Assembly (NCBI GenBank): GCA_041776485.1
Contig: JBHBQE010000002.1
Coordinates: forward strand, 124,001 to 188,000
DNA: 64,000 nt
Origin: JBHBQE01 sp041776485
GTDB taxonomy: Bacteria; Bacillota; Clostridia; Lachnospirales; Lachnospiraceae
Reading direction: 5' to 3'
Shown in pieces: positions 25,242-32,700 of this stretch. Positions within the stretch are counted from its first letter, which is position 1. Every line of letters begins with the position of its first letter. The notes beneath the pieces were generated by a model that saw only the letters and a list, made by a program, of their open reading frames with translations, was not told where the DNA came from and did not search any database. The position numbers and the translations under genes were made by a program.

Positions 25242-26979
25242 CAGTATAGCAATACTTGAATGTGATGTTTCACCTAAGCAGGAGAATATAGATAAGCTGA
25301 CTGTGTTTTTGCAGGAAAAGTATGGTAAGAAATTTATCATACAATGGGAGCATAATCCAGAGATAACAGACGGTTTTCTTCTGCATGCGGAAAATGATAT
25401 ATATGACTGGAGCGTAGAAGGTAGAATTCGTCAGTTTAAGGAGAAAATAGAGAAACTTCGCGGTGATAAAGAAGATATTGTTCCTTTAATCCACGAGACT
25501 GTACAGGAGTGGTCCCCTCAAATCAAACCGGAGGAATTGGGCAAGGTACTTACGGTAGGGGATGAAATCGCTACAGTTTCAGGTCTTGAAAATGTCCAGT
25601 ATGGAGAGATTTTAATATTTACCTCAGGTATCAAAGGTATGGTACAGAATTTAAAAAGGGATAGTATTGGGTGTATTCTCTTTGGTTCCGGTGAGGAAAT
25701 TTCAGAGGGTGACAGAGTAAGACGCACCGGCAAAAGAGCCGGTGTGCCTGTTGGAGAGGCATTTTTAGGGAGAGTAATAGATGCCTTGGGAAATCCCGTT
25801 GATGGTAAAGGTGACATTAAATCTGTGTCATACCGTCCCATTGAAATGCCTGCTCCCGGAATTGTGGATAGGCAGCCTGTGGACAGTCCCATGGAAACTG
25901 GAATTTTAGTGATAGACTCTATGTTCCCCATAGGCAGGGGGCAAAGAGAGCTTATAATTGGTGACAGACAGACGGGAAAAACAGCCATAGCCATTGATAC
26001 AATTATCAATCAAAAGGGTAAAAATGTAGTTTGCATTTATGTGGCAATAGGACAGAAGTCAAGCTCTGTAGTGCAAATTACAGAGACTCTGAGAAAGCAC
26101 GAGGCATTGGAATATACTATTGTAGTAAATGCCTCAGCCTCTGATTCCGCTACATTACAGTATATAGCACCATATTCCGGATGTGCCCTTGGAGAATATT
26201 TTATGAATTTAGGCAGAGATGTGCTTATAGTTTATGATGATCTGTCTAAGCATGCTATAGCTTATAGGGCTACAAGCCTGCTTTTAGAGCGTTCACCGGG
26301 ACGTGAAGCATATCCGGGAGACGTATTTTATCTTCATTCAAGACTTTTAGAAAGATCCGCCCATTTATCAGATGAATTGGGCGGCGGATCCCTTACCGCC
26401 TTGCCAATTGTTGAAACTCAGGCGGGAGATGTTTCAGCTTATATTCCAACCAATATTATTTCTATTACAGATGGTCAGATTTTTCTGGAGAGTGAATTAT
26501 TTTTCTCCGGTCAAAGACCTGGTGTAAATATTGGTATATCTGTATCCCGCGTGGGAGGTGACGCTCAAACCAGAGCTATGAAGAGGGCGGCAGGATCCCT
26601 TAGGCTGGATTTGGCTCAATACCGGGAAATGGAGGTGTTTACCCAATTTTCCGGAGAGTTAGACGAAAGCTCAAAACAGCAGCTAAGTTACGGGCATAAC
26701 CTTATGCAGCTGCTTAGACAGGAACAGTATAAGCCCATGAGCCAGCACAGTCAGGTGGCAATACTGGTGGCAGGTCTTAACCATATTTTTGAGAATTTTG
26801 AGGATGAACAAATTCAACCTATGTTAAAGGCTTACAGAACATACATTGAAAGAAAAATATGGCCAATATGCAGTAAAATAGATTTAGGAGAGCCATTACT
26901 GGATGGAGATTATAATATAATCCTTGATACGGCAAAAAAATTCGTACAGGAATATAAAGAAAGACAGGGGGATAAGTAG
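25225..26979 (+). CDS. atpA: ATP synthase delta C-terminal domain fused to subunit alpha
   Basis: Residues about 85-584 are a complete alpha subunit: P-loop G-D-R-Q-T-G-K-T at 246-253, S-I-T-D-G-Q, and P-G-V-N-I-G-I-S-V-S-R-V-G. The first about 75 residues do not belong to alpha but resemble the C-terminal domain of delta/OSCP (L-x-x-K-Y-G-K-K, then an E-I-T-D-G-F strand and D-W-S-V-E-G-R-I-R-Q-F, the counterpart of the delta motif I-D-G-S-V-R-G-R-L). The delta N-terminal six-helix domain is absent. The start at GTG 25225 has AAGGAG 8 bases upstream and overlaps atpF, so the extension is translated unless a later internal start is used. Confidence 0.88.
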   Translation: MSIQTDSIAILECDVSPKQENIDKLTVFLQEKYGKKFIIQWEHNPEITDGFLLHAENDIYDWSVEGRIRQFKEKIEKLRGDKEDIVPLIHETVQEWSPQIKPEELGKVLTVGDEIATVSGLENVQYGEILIFTSGIKGMVQNLKRDSIGCILFGSGEEISEGDRVRRTGKRAGVPVGEAFLGRVIDALGNPVDGKGDIKSVSYRPIEMPAPGIVDRQPVDSPMETGILVIDSMFPIGRGQRELIIGDRQTGKTAIAIDTIINQKGKNVVCIYVAIGQKSSSVVQITETLRKHEALEYTIVVNASASDSATLQYIAPYSGCALGEYFMNLGRDVLIVYDDLSKHAIAYRATSLLLERSPGREAYPGDVFYLHSRLLERSAHLSDELGGGSLTALPIVETQAGDVSAYIPTNIISITDGQIFLESELFFSGQRPGVNIGISVSRVGGDAQTRAMKRAAGSLRLDLAQYREMEVFTQFSGELDESSKQQLSYGHNLMQLLRQEQYKPMSQHSQVAILVAGLNHIFENFEDEQIQPMLKAYRTYIERKIWPICSKIDLGEPLLDGDYNIILDTAKKFVQEYKERQGDK

Positions 26980-26984
26980 TAAAT

Positions 26985-27869
26985 ATGGGAAGTTCCTCTG
27001 CAATTAGAAGCCGGATATTAAGCATTAAAAAGACTCAGAAAATAACTAATGCTATGTATCTTATCGCTTCCACCAAACTTAATAAGGCAAAGGCTAATCT
27101 GGAAAATACCAGGCCCTATTTTGATGAACTGAAAAGGGAAATTAAAAGAATTTTCCGTACAACCAATGATATTAGAAGCAGATTTTTCTATCCTGTGGAT
27201 AAGGAGCCGGATGACTCTGATTCCACTTACGGAATATTGGTTATTACAGCGGATAAGGGGCTGGCAGGTCAGTATAACCAAAATGTAATTAGAAAAACCC
27301 AGGTGTTATTAAATGAGCACGAGGATAATAAGCTTTTTGTGGTGGGGGACTATGGAAGAAGATATTATGAGCTACACAATATTCAAATGGAAATGAGTTT
27401 CCTATATACTGCACAAAATCCCACTCTGGAGCGGGCAAGAGAAATAACTGAAATAATGCTTCAGCAGTTTGAAGAAGGGGAAATAGATAAGATATTTGTT
27501 GTTTATACAGATATGAGTAAAACCTCTGTAATTACAACCAATTCCGTGAGACTATTGCCCTTTCATAGGAGCTTTTTCCATACACCGGAAAAGGAAAAAA
27601 AGGTAGAGGTACATTTTGAGTTAAGCCCTTCACCCCATGAAATTCTTGAGGGACTTATGAGAAGTTATCTGCATGGATTTGTTTATTCTGCCTTGATTAA
27701 CAGTTTTTGCAGTGAGCAAAAGGCACGGATGGAGGCAATGAACTCTGCTAATGAAAATGCAGAGGAACTGCTTTCCGATTTAAGTTTAATTTATAATAGG
27801 GCAAGGCAGGCTGAAATAACTCAGGAAATTACAGAGATTTCTGCCGGAGCACTGGCTCAAAGAAGATAG
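26985..27869 (+). CDS. atpG: F-type ATP synthase subunit gamma
   Basis: This is the central rotor shaft of F1 (294 aa). It has the N-terminal helix I-x-S-I-K-K-T-Q-K-I-T-N-A-M and the matching C-terminal helix with A-R-Q-A-E-I-T-Q-E-I-T-E-I, which together form the coiled coil inside the alpha/beta hexamer. V-I-T-A-D-K-G-L-A-G is the conserved Rossmann-like strand. It starts 5 bases after atpA. Confidence 0.95.
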   Translation: MGSSSAIRSRILSIKKTQKITNAMYLIASTKLNKAKANLENTRPYFDELKREIKRIFRTTNDIRSRFFYPVDKEPDDSDSTYGILVITADKGLAGQYNQNVIRKTQVLLNEHEDNKLFVVGDYGRRYYELHNIQMEMSFLYTAQNPTLERAREITEIMLQQFEEGEIDKIFVVYTDMSKTSVITTNSVRLLPFHRSFFHTPEKEKKVEVHFELSPSPHEILEGLMRSYLHGFVYSALINSFCSEQKARMEAMNSANENAEELLSDLSLIYNRARQAEITQEITEISAGALAQRR

Positions 27870-27890
27870 CAGGATATAAGGAGGAGACTT

Positions 27891-29297
27891 TTGAAATACG
27901 GAGTGGTGGCACAGGTTTCAGGTCCTGTTGTGGATGTAGCATTTAATGATGATTACCTTCCTAAGATTAGAGAGGCTATGACTGTAGTAGTTGATGGCAA
28001 AAAGCTTACTATGGAGGTGGCTCAGCATATAGGTGAAGGTATGGTAAGGTGTATCATGCTTTCTGCCAGTGAAGGTATGGTAAGGGGTATGCAGGTAAGT
28101 GCTGAGGGGAATACTATAAGAGTACCTGTAGGCAGAGAAGTTCTTGGCAGAGTGTTTAATGTGCTGGGTGAGCCGATTGATGGGGAAGAGCCTGTTTCTG
28201 ATAAATGTGAATGGAAGAGTATATATAGAAAGCCCCCTTCCTTTTCAGAACAGAAAACCGCCGAGGAAATTCTGGAAACAGGGATAAAGGTTATAGATTT
28301 ATTGGAGCCATATCCCAAAGGGGGCAAAATAGGTCTTTTTGGTGGTGCAGGTGTAGGCAAAACTGTGCTTATTCAAGAGCTTATTAGAAATATTGCCACT
28401 GAGCATAATGGCTTTTCTGTTTTTACAGGAGTAGGAGAAAGAAGCAGAGAAGGCAACGATTTGTGGCGGGAAATGCAGGGAAGCGGAGTTATAGATAAGA
28501 CTGCCCTTGTGTTCGGACAAATGAATGAGTCACCGGGGGTTCGTATGAAAGTGGCATTATCCGGTCTTACCATGGCTGAGCATTTCCGTGACAAGGAAGG
28601 ACAGGATGTATTATTTTTTGTAGATAATATATTTAGATTTATACAGGCAGGTAGCGAGGTATCCACATTACTGGGACGAATGCCCTCGGCAGTGGGTTAT
28701 CAGCCTACCCTTGCCAATGAAATGGGAGAGATGCAGGAGAGGATTACCTCCACATTAGACGGTTCAGTAACTTCGGTACAGGCAGTATATGTACCTGCCG
28801 ACGATTTGACAGATCCGGCGCCTGCCACAACCTTTACCCATTTAGATGCTACCACTGTATTAAGCAGAAATATTGCTGAACAGGGTATATATCCTGCAGT
28901 TGATCCGTTAGAGTCAACCTCAAGACTGTTAGAGCCTGCAAAGGTGGGAGAGGAGCATTGCAGAATAGCCAGAAAGGTGCAGGAAATCCTGGAAAAATAT
29001 AGAGAATTACAGGATATTATCGCAATACTTGGTATTGATGAACTAAGTGAAATAGATAAGATAACAGTTGCAAGGGCGAGACGAATTACAAGGTTTCTTT
29101 CTCAGCCTTTCCATGTTGCGGAAAAGTTTTCAAATGTTCCCGGAGTATATGTGCCGCTTACTGAAACTCTAAGAGGGTTTGATGCGATAATAAGCGGTAA
29201 AATGGACGAATATCCGGAAATGGCATTTTACAATGTGGGAGCAATAGATGATGTTATTGCTAAAACAGAGAAGATTAGAAACGGTAGCAAGTTATGA
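27891..29297 (+). CDS. atpD: F-type ATP synthase subunit beta
   Basis: This is the catalytic subunit (468 aa). The Walker A motif G-G-A-G-V-G-K-T is at residues 151-158, G-E-R-S-R-E-G-N-D-L follows, and the D-E-L-S-E-I-D regulatory motif begins near residue 383. The start is TTG 27891 behind GGAGGAG. It overlaps atpC by 4 bases. Confidence 0.97.
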   Translation: MKYGVVAQVSGPVVDVAFNDDYLPKIREAMTVVVDGKKLTMEVAQHIGEGMVRCIMLSASEGMVRGMQVSAEGNTIRVPVGREVLGRVFNVLGEPIDGEEPVSDKCEWKSIYRKPPSFSEQKTAEEILETGIKVIDLLEPYPKGGKIGLFGGAGVGKTVLIQELIRNIATEHNGFSVFTGVGERSREGNDLWREMQGSGVIDKTALVFGQMNESPGVRMKVALSGLTMAEHFRDKEGQDVLFFVDNIFRFIQAGSEVSTLLGRMPSAVGYQPTLANEMGEMQERITSTLDGSVTSVQAVYVPADDLTDPAPATTFTHLDATTVLSRNIAEQGIYPAVDPLESTSRLLEPAKVGEEHCRIARKVQEILEKYRELQDIIAILGIDELSEIDKITVARARRITRFLSQPFHVAEKFSNVPGVYVPLTETLRGFDAIISGKMDEYPEMAFYNVGAIDDVIAKTEKIRNGSKL

Positions 29298-29704
29298 CAT
29301 CATTTAATGTAAAAATCCTTTCTCCAGACCATGTATTTTATGAGGGTGAATGCCTTTCTCTGTCAATACCCACTCCAGACGGTATGTATGGGATACTGGC
29401 TCATCATTCCAATACAATTACTGCAATTGTACCGGGGATAATGAATTATACTATACCGGGGCAGGAGAAAAAGGAGGCGTCGGTTTCCATTGGCATGGTA
29501 AAAATAGAGCAGGGGGAAGTGCTTATTTTAGTGGATACTATTGAACGTCCAGAGGATATTGATCTTAATCTTGCAAGAAAGCAGGAGGCAGAGTCTAAGG
29601 AGGCTATGCTTCAAAAACATACCCGTTGGCAGTACAATACCGCTCAGGCTACTCTTGCAAGAGTTATGACGAGAATAAATCTAAACAGCCGATATATGAA
29701 GTAA
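29294..29704 (+). CDS. atpC: F-type ATP synthase subunit epsilon
   Basis: This is the rotor subunit (136 aa) at the foot of gamma. The N-terminal beta-sandwich has S-P-D-H-V-F-Y-E-G-E and P-D-G-M-Y-G-I-L-A-H-H; a C-terminal helical hairpin (A-R-K-Q-E-A-E and A-R-V-M-T-R-I) follows, which in other species inhibits ATP hydrolysis. It is the last structural gene of the operon. Confidence 0.93.
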   Translation: MTSFNVKILSPDHVFYEGECLSLSIPTPDGMYGILAHHSNTITAIVPGIMNYTIPGQEKKEASVSIGMVKIEQGEVLILVDTIERPEDIDLNLARKQEAESKEAMLQKHTRWQYNTAQATLARVMTRINLNSRYMK

Positions 29705-29733
29705 TATATAGTCTAAATAAATTCAGAAATATT

Positions 29734-31431
29734 ATGGAACATACATACGATAAAAAAAGAATTATACTTATACTTATGGCAACTATGTTAATTATATTGG
29801 GCATAGTGTATTTCATAGAAAAGGGGGCATCTAAATACAGTAAAAGTCTGGTTGAACTGGAGGGGAACTGGACTATTTATCTTAACAATGAAAAAATCCG
29901 TTATTATACTGAGGGTCCTATTTGCAATTTTACCTTTCCCGGTACCAAGCGTGGTGATATTATTGAACTTGCCAGACCCTTGGAGAATTATGATTTGAAT
30001 AATAAAAGCCTTTCTTTTTATACCTGGCATTCTGCAGTTTCTGTATATCTGGATAATGAATTAATTTACGAAAACGGCAAAGAGGAACTTAAGAGAAATC
30101 AACTGATTGGGAATGTCCACCATTATATAAAGCTTAAGGATGAAAATATTGATGGCAAGACTTTAAGACTGGCTTTCTATATTGCAGAAGATAATGCAAT
30201 GGACAGATTAACAGGAATCGTATTATACGACAGTACGGATATATCGGTAATCTGGCATGAACGCTCTATTTCCTTGTTTACAGTGTCTCTTTTTATGCTG
30301 GGAGCAGCTATAAGTGTTATAATATTCCTTATAGCAATTATGTTTTTGGATGAATTTAATCTAAAGGGAGTAATTCTGTCTTTAAGCTATATAGCGGTAA
30401 GCTTGTATTCTATATGCGTGGCAAGGTGCATGGAAATATTCATATTTAGTCCCAAAGCTTACAATACTATGGAATATTTAATTTTGACATTTATTCCGGT
30501 GTTTGGAGTAGGCTTTATGCTAGTGCACGCATTAAGGCTTAAATCTAAAATTGATAAGTGGATTTATATTATCTCTCTTTGTGGAAATATTTTATATGCT
30601 GCTATTGCTTTTATTTTGAATGAACTGAACATAGTTCGTTATCCTCAAATTCTTAATATTTTTTATGTGATTTCAACTATTTCTATTATTTCGGGTGTTA
30701 GAGTGCTAAGCTACTATAAAAACGTAGAGCATATGGAATTTTACAGGTATGCTTTTTATTGCCTTGGCGTAGGTTCTTTTTTGAGTATAGGGGTCCTTAA
30801 ATTATTATATGTGGAAGCCCTTAATCAAATATTTGAGGTATGGAGATGGTATATGTATGTCATGCCGATAGGTTTTCTTATTTCTCTGTTATTTTTATCT
30901 GGCGGATTTATTGTTGAGATGAAGGGTGTTCTTGCTAAATCTGCATATGCAAAAACCTATGAGAAACTCTCCTATATTGACAGCTTAACGGAGCTTGGCA
31001 ATAGAAGAGCTTTTGAGAGGGAAATGGATAGGCTTACAGATATGAAGAATTTTATGATTTTAAGCTTTGACATTAATAAATTAAAATATATCAATGATAA
31101 TTATGGTCACAGCATGGGGGATGAATTGATAAAGACCTTTGCAAATATTATGGAAAAAGTTGCAATACCAAATTCCAAACTATACCGAACCGGAGGTGAC
31201 GAGTTTGTTTCTGTGGTTTATGGGGCAGATGAAAATAGTTATCGGGATTATGTTGAAAATATGAATAAAGCAATATTTGAAATTGAAAATATTGTATTGC
31301 GTGAAAATATGGAATTTTCTGCAGGATGCGCCACATCTTTAGAGGCAAAAGAGCCTAAGGATGTTTTTGAATTAAGTGATAGCAGAATGTATGCGGCAAA
31401 GAAAAAACGCTATGAGGAAAATGAGATTTAG
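29734..31431 (+). CDS. Membrane diguanylate cyclase with 7TMR-DISM-like sensor
   Basis: This is a predicted c-di-GMP synthase (565 aa). One N-terminal membrane helix (about 9-26) is followed by an extracellular beta-rich domain (about 30-190, beginning E-L-E-G-N-W-T-I-Y-L), then about seven helices (about 195-425), and a GGDEF domain. The active motif G-G-D-E-F is at 487-491 with the F-D-I-N-K-L-K and Y-G-H-S-M-G-D elements. No R-x-x-D inhibitory site is visible five residues before it, so product feedback is probably absent. ATG 29734 is chosen to begin just before the first membrane helix; the ribosome site is weak. It lies 29 bases after atpC without an obvious terminator. Confidence 0.87.
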   Translation: MEHTYDKKRIILILMATMLIILGIVYFIEKGASKYSKSLVELEGNWTIYLNNEKIRYYTEGPICNFTFPGTKRGDIIELARPLENYDLNNKSLSFYTWHSAVSVYLDNELIYENGKEELKRNQLIGNVHHYIKLKDENIDGKTLRLAFYIAEDNAMDRLTGIVLYDSTDISVIWHERSISLFTVSLFMLGAAISVIIFLIAIMFLDEFNLKGVILSLSYIAVSLYSICVARCMEIFIFSPKAYNTMEYLILTFIPVFGVGFMLVHALRLKSKIDKWIYIISLCGNILYAAIAFILNELNIVRYPQILNIFYVISTISIISGVRVLSYYKNVEHMEFYRYAFYCLGVGSFLSIGVLKLLYVEALNQIFEVWRWYMYVMPIGFLISLLFLSGGFIVEMKGVLAKSAYAKTYEKLSYIDSLTELGNRRAFEREMDRLTDMKNFMILSFDINKLKYINDNYGHSMGDELIKTFANIMEKVAIPNSKLYRTGGDEFVSVVYGADENSYRDYVENMNKAIFEIENIVLRENMEFSAGCATSLEAKEPKDVFELSDSRMYAAKKKRYEENEI

Positions 31432-31435
31432 GCTA

Positions 31436-31464
31436 TTGACGCGCTAGTACGGATAGTGTAAAAT
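31436..31464 (+). promoter_or_regulatory. Promoter of tRNA-Leu
   Basis: TTGACG at 31436-31441, 17-base spacer, TAAAAT at 31459-31464. The start would fall about 12 bases before the tRNA. Confidence 0.8.
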
Positions 31465-31482
31465 ATTCTGCGTGCATGAATT

Positions 31483-31566
31483 GCGGAGGTGTCGGAATTG
31501 GCAGACGAGCAAGACTAAGGATCTTGTGTGAGCAATCACGTGTGGGTTCAAGTCCCATTCTCCGCA
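31483..31566 (+). tRNA. tRNA-Leu (anticodon AAG)
   Basis: An 84-base type II tRNA. The acceptor GCGGAGG pairs with TCTCCGC, discriminator A is at 31566, and CCA is not encoded. The anticodon stem CAAGA/TCTTG closes the loop C-T-A-A-G-G-A, giving anticodon AAG. A long variable arm (TGTGAGCAATCACG region) and the T-loop G-T-T-C-A-A-G are present, as expected for leucine. Position 34 would need deamination to inosine to read CUC as well as CUU. Confidence 0.95.
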
Positions 31567-31608
31567 TTTTTACTATGTTTCGGGGTATTGATTTTACAGG
31601 AATGCAGG

Positions 31609-31634
31609 GAGGTTGAGAAATCAATCTCTTTTTT
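31609..31634 (+). terminator. Terminator after tRNA-Leu
   Basis: GAGGTTGA (31609-31616) pairs with TCAATCTC (31621-31628) over loop GAAA, one G-T pair, followed by six T. Confidence 0.85.
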
Positions 31635-31765
31635 GATATATATATCTAAAATTATAGTTTAGTTATGCGTAATATCTGAGTTTGGTTAAGCTCTTTAGAG
31701 CTAAGGATATTTGCCGATCATAAGGTCAACAGAGAAAATTAAAGTGCAGTGCGAAAATTTAATTT

Positions 31766-32506
31766 ATGAATATTGCAATATTTGAAGATACAAAGGAAGA
31801 TTTTAACATAATATCCGGTCTTTTAGACTCCTATAAGAAAAAAGAAAATATTATGATTAATATTTCCTATTTTCCTAATACCGAGGAGCTTTTGGCAGAT
31901 TATGATCAGGGGAAATATGATGCCGTATTTTTGGATGTTTATGATGGTGACAGTTCCTGTGGTGTGGAGGCCGCCAAAAAAATTAGAGTGGCGGACGAGG
32001 ATGTAAAGCTTATTTTTACCACCACCAGTCAGGATTTTCTGCTGGATGCCTTTGAACTTTGGGCAACCCATTATTTAATAAAACCCTTAAATGAAGAAAA
32101 AATATGGGACGCAATGAATCGGCTATTGCAGGTTTGCGAGAATAATGAAAAGATGGTTTCTTTTCCTAATGGGAAAGATAAGGAGATAAATATCTATGAG
32201 AAGGATATCTATTATATAGAAACAGTAAGAAACGGTATATCAATTCATTTGAAAAATGAGGAATTATTTTGCAGATATCCTATCTCTAAGGCTGAGGCTT
32301 CACTGGACAGCAAAATATTTCTTCGATGTCATCAATCCTATCTGGTTAATCTTGAAAAAATAGATTCTATAGATGAAAAACAATTTCTGCTGTCAAACGG
32401 TGAAGTTTGCATGATTCGCCAAAGGGAGCTTGCAAGAATTAAGCAAAAATATTTTGATTTTGTTTTTGACAGAATTCGGGAGAGACAAAGAGAAAATCCC
32501 TTTTAA
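31766..32506 (+). CDS. LytTR-family response regulator
   Basis: This is a two-component transcription regulator (246 aa). The receiver domain (1-120) has phospho-acceptor Asp57 in V-F-L-D-V-Y, acidic residues near 10, and Lys106 in L-I-K-P-L. The C-terminal about 100 residues are a LytTR DNA-binding domain (I-Y-Y-I-E-T-V-R-N, F-L-R-C-H-Q-S-Y-L-V-N, with R-Q-R-E-L). LytTR regulators commonly control surface proteins, bacteriocins and virulence genes. No histidine kinase is adjacent. The ribosome site is poor. The next gene, 195 bases on, encodes a large surface protein with repeated heptamers in its leader. Confidence 0.92.
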   Translation: MNIAIFEDTKEDFNIISGLLDSYKKKENIMINISYFPNTEELLADYDQGKYDAVFLDVYDGDSSCGVEAAKKIRVADEDVKLIFTTTSQDFLLDAFELWATHYLIKPLNEEKIWDAMNRLLQVCENNEKMVSFPNGKDKEINIYEKDIYYIETVRNGISIHLKNEELFCRYPISKAEASLDSKIFLRCHQSYLVNLEKIDSIDEKQFLLSNGEVCMIRQRELARIKQKYFDFVFDRIRERQRENPF

Positions 32507-32525
32507 TGCCCCTTTAACGTCAATT

Positions 32526-32580
32526 AGCACAAATATTTGTCGATCAGCACAATAGTATTGCGCAAAAAATTTTTTGTGCT
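32526..32580. promoter_or_regulatory. Repeated AGCACAA elements, candidate operator
   Basis: AGCACAA occurs at 32526-32532 and again at 32546-32552 (20 bases start to start), and its inverse TTGTGCT at 32574-32580. The last lies at the end of a 20-base palindrome (32560-32579) of A6/T6 flanked by GCGC/GTGC. Direct repeats about two helical turns apart are the usual layout for LytTR dimer sites, but the heptamer itself is not a published consensus. Confidence 0.45.
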
Positions 32581-32700
32581 ATCTTATGCTGAGTGGATTT
32601 ATAAAGTGCTTAGAAGTATAGAAGTTTCCATAGGTTATAAGTTCATTTGTGAATGTAAGGGATATATGTTACTAAAGTGGAGAGTTCGGGAGGATTGATG

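Noticed and set aside
23475..29704. N-ATPase (alternative Na+ F-ATPase) operon
   Set aside because: N-ATPases have beta-epsilon first and extra Q/R genes. Here the order is the ordinary B-E-F-A-G-D-C.
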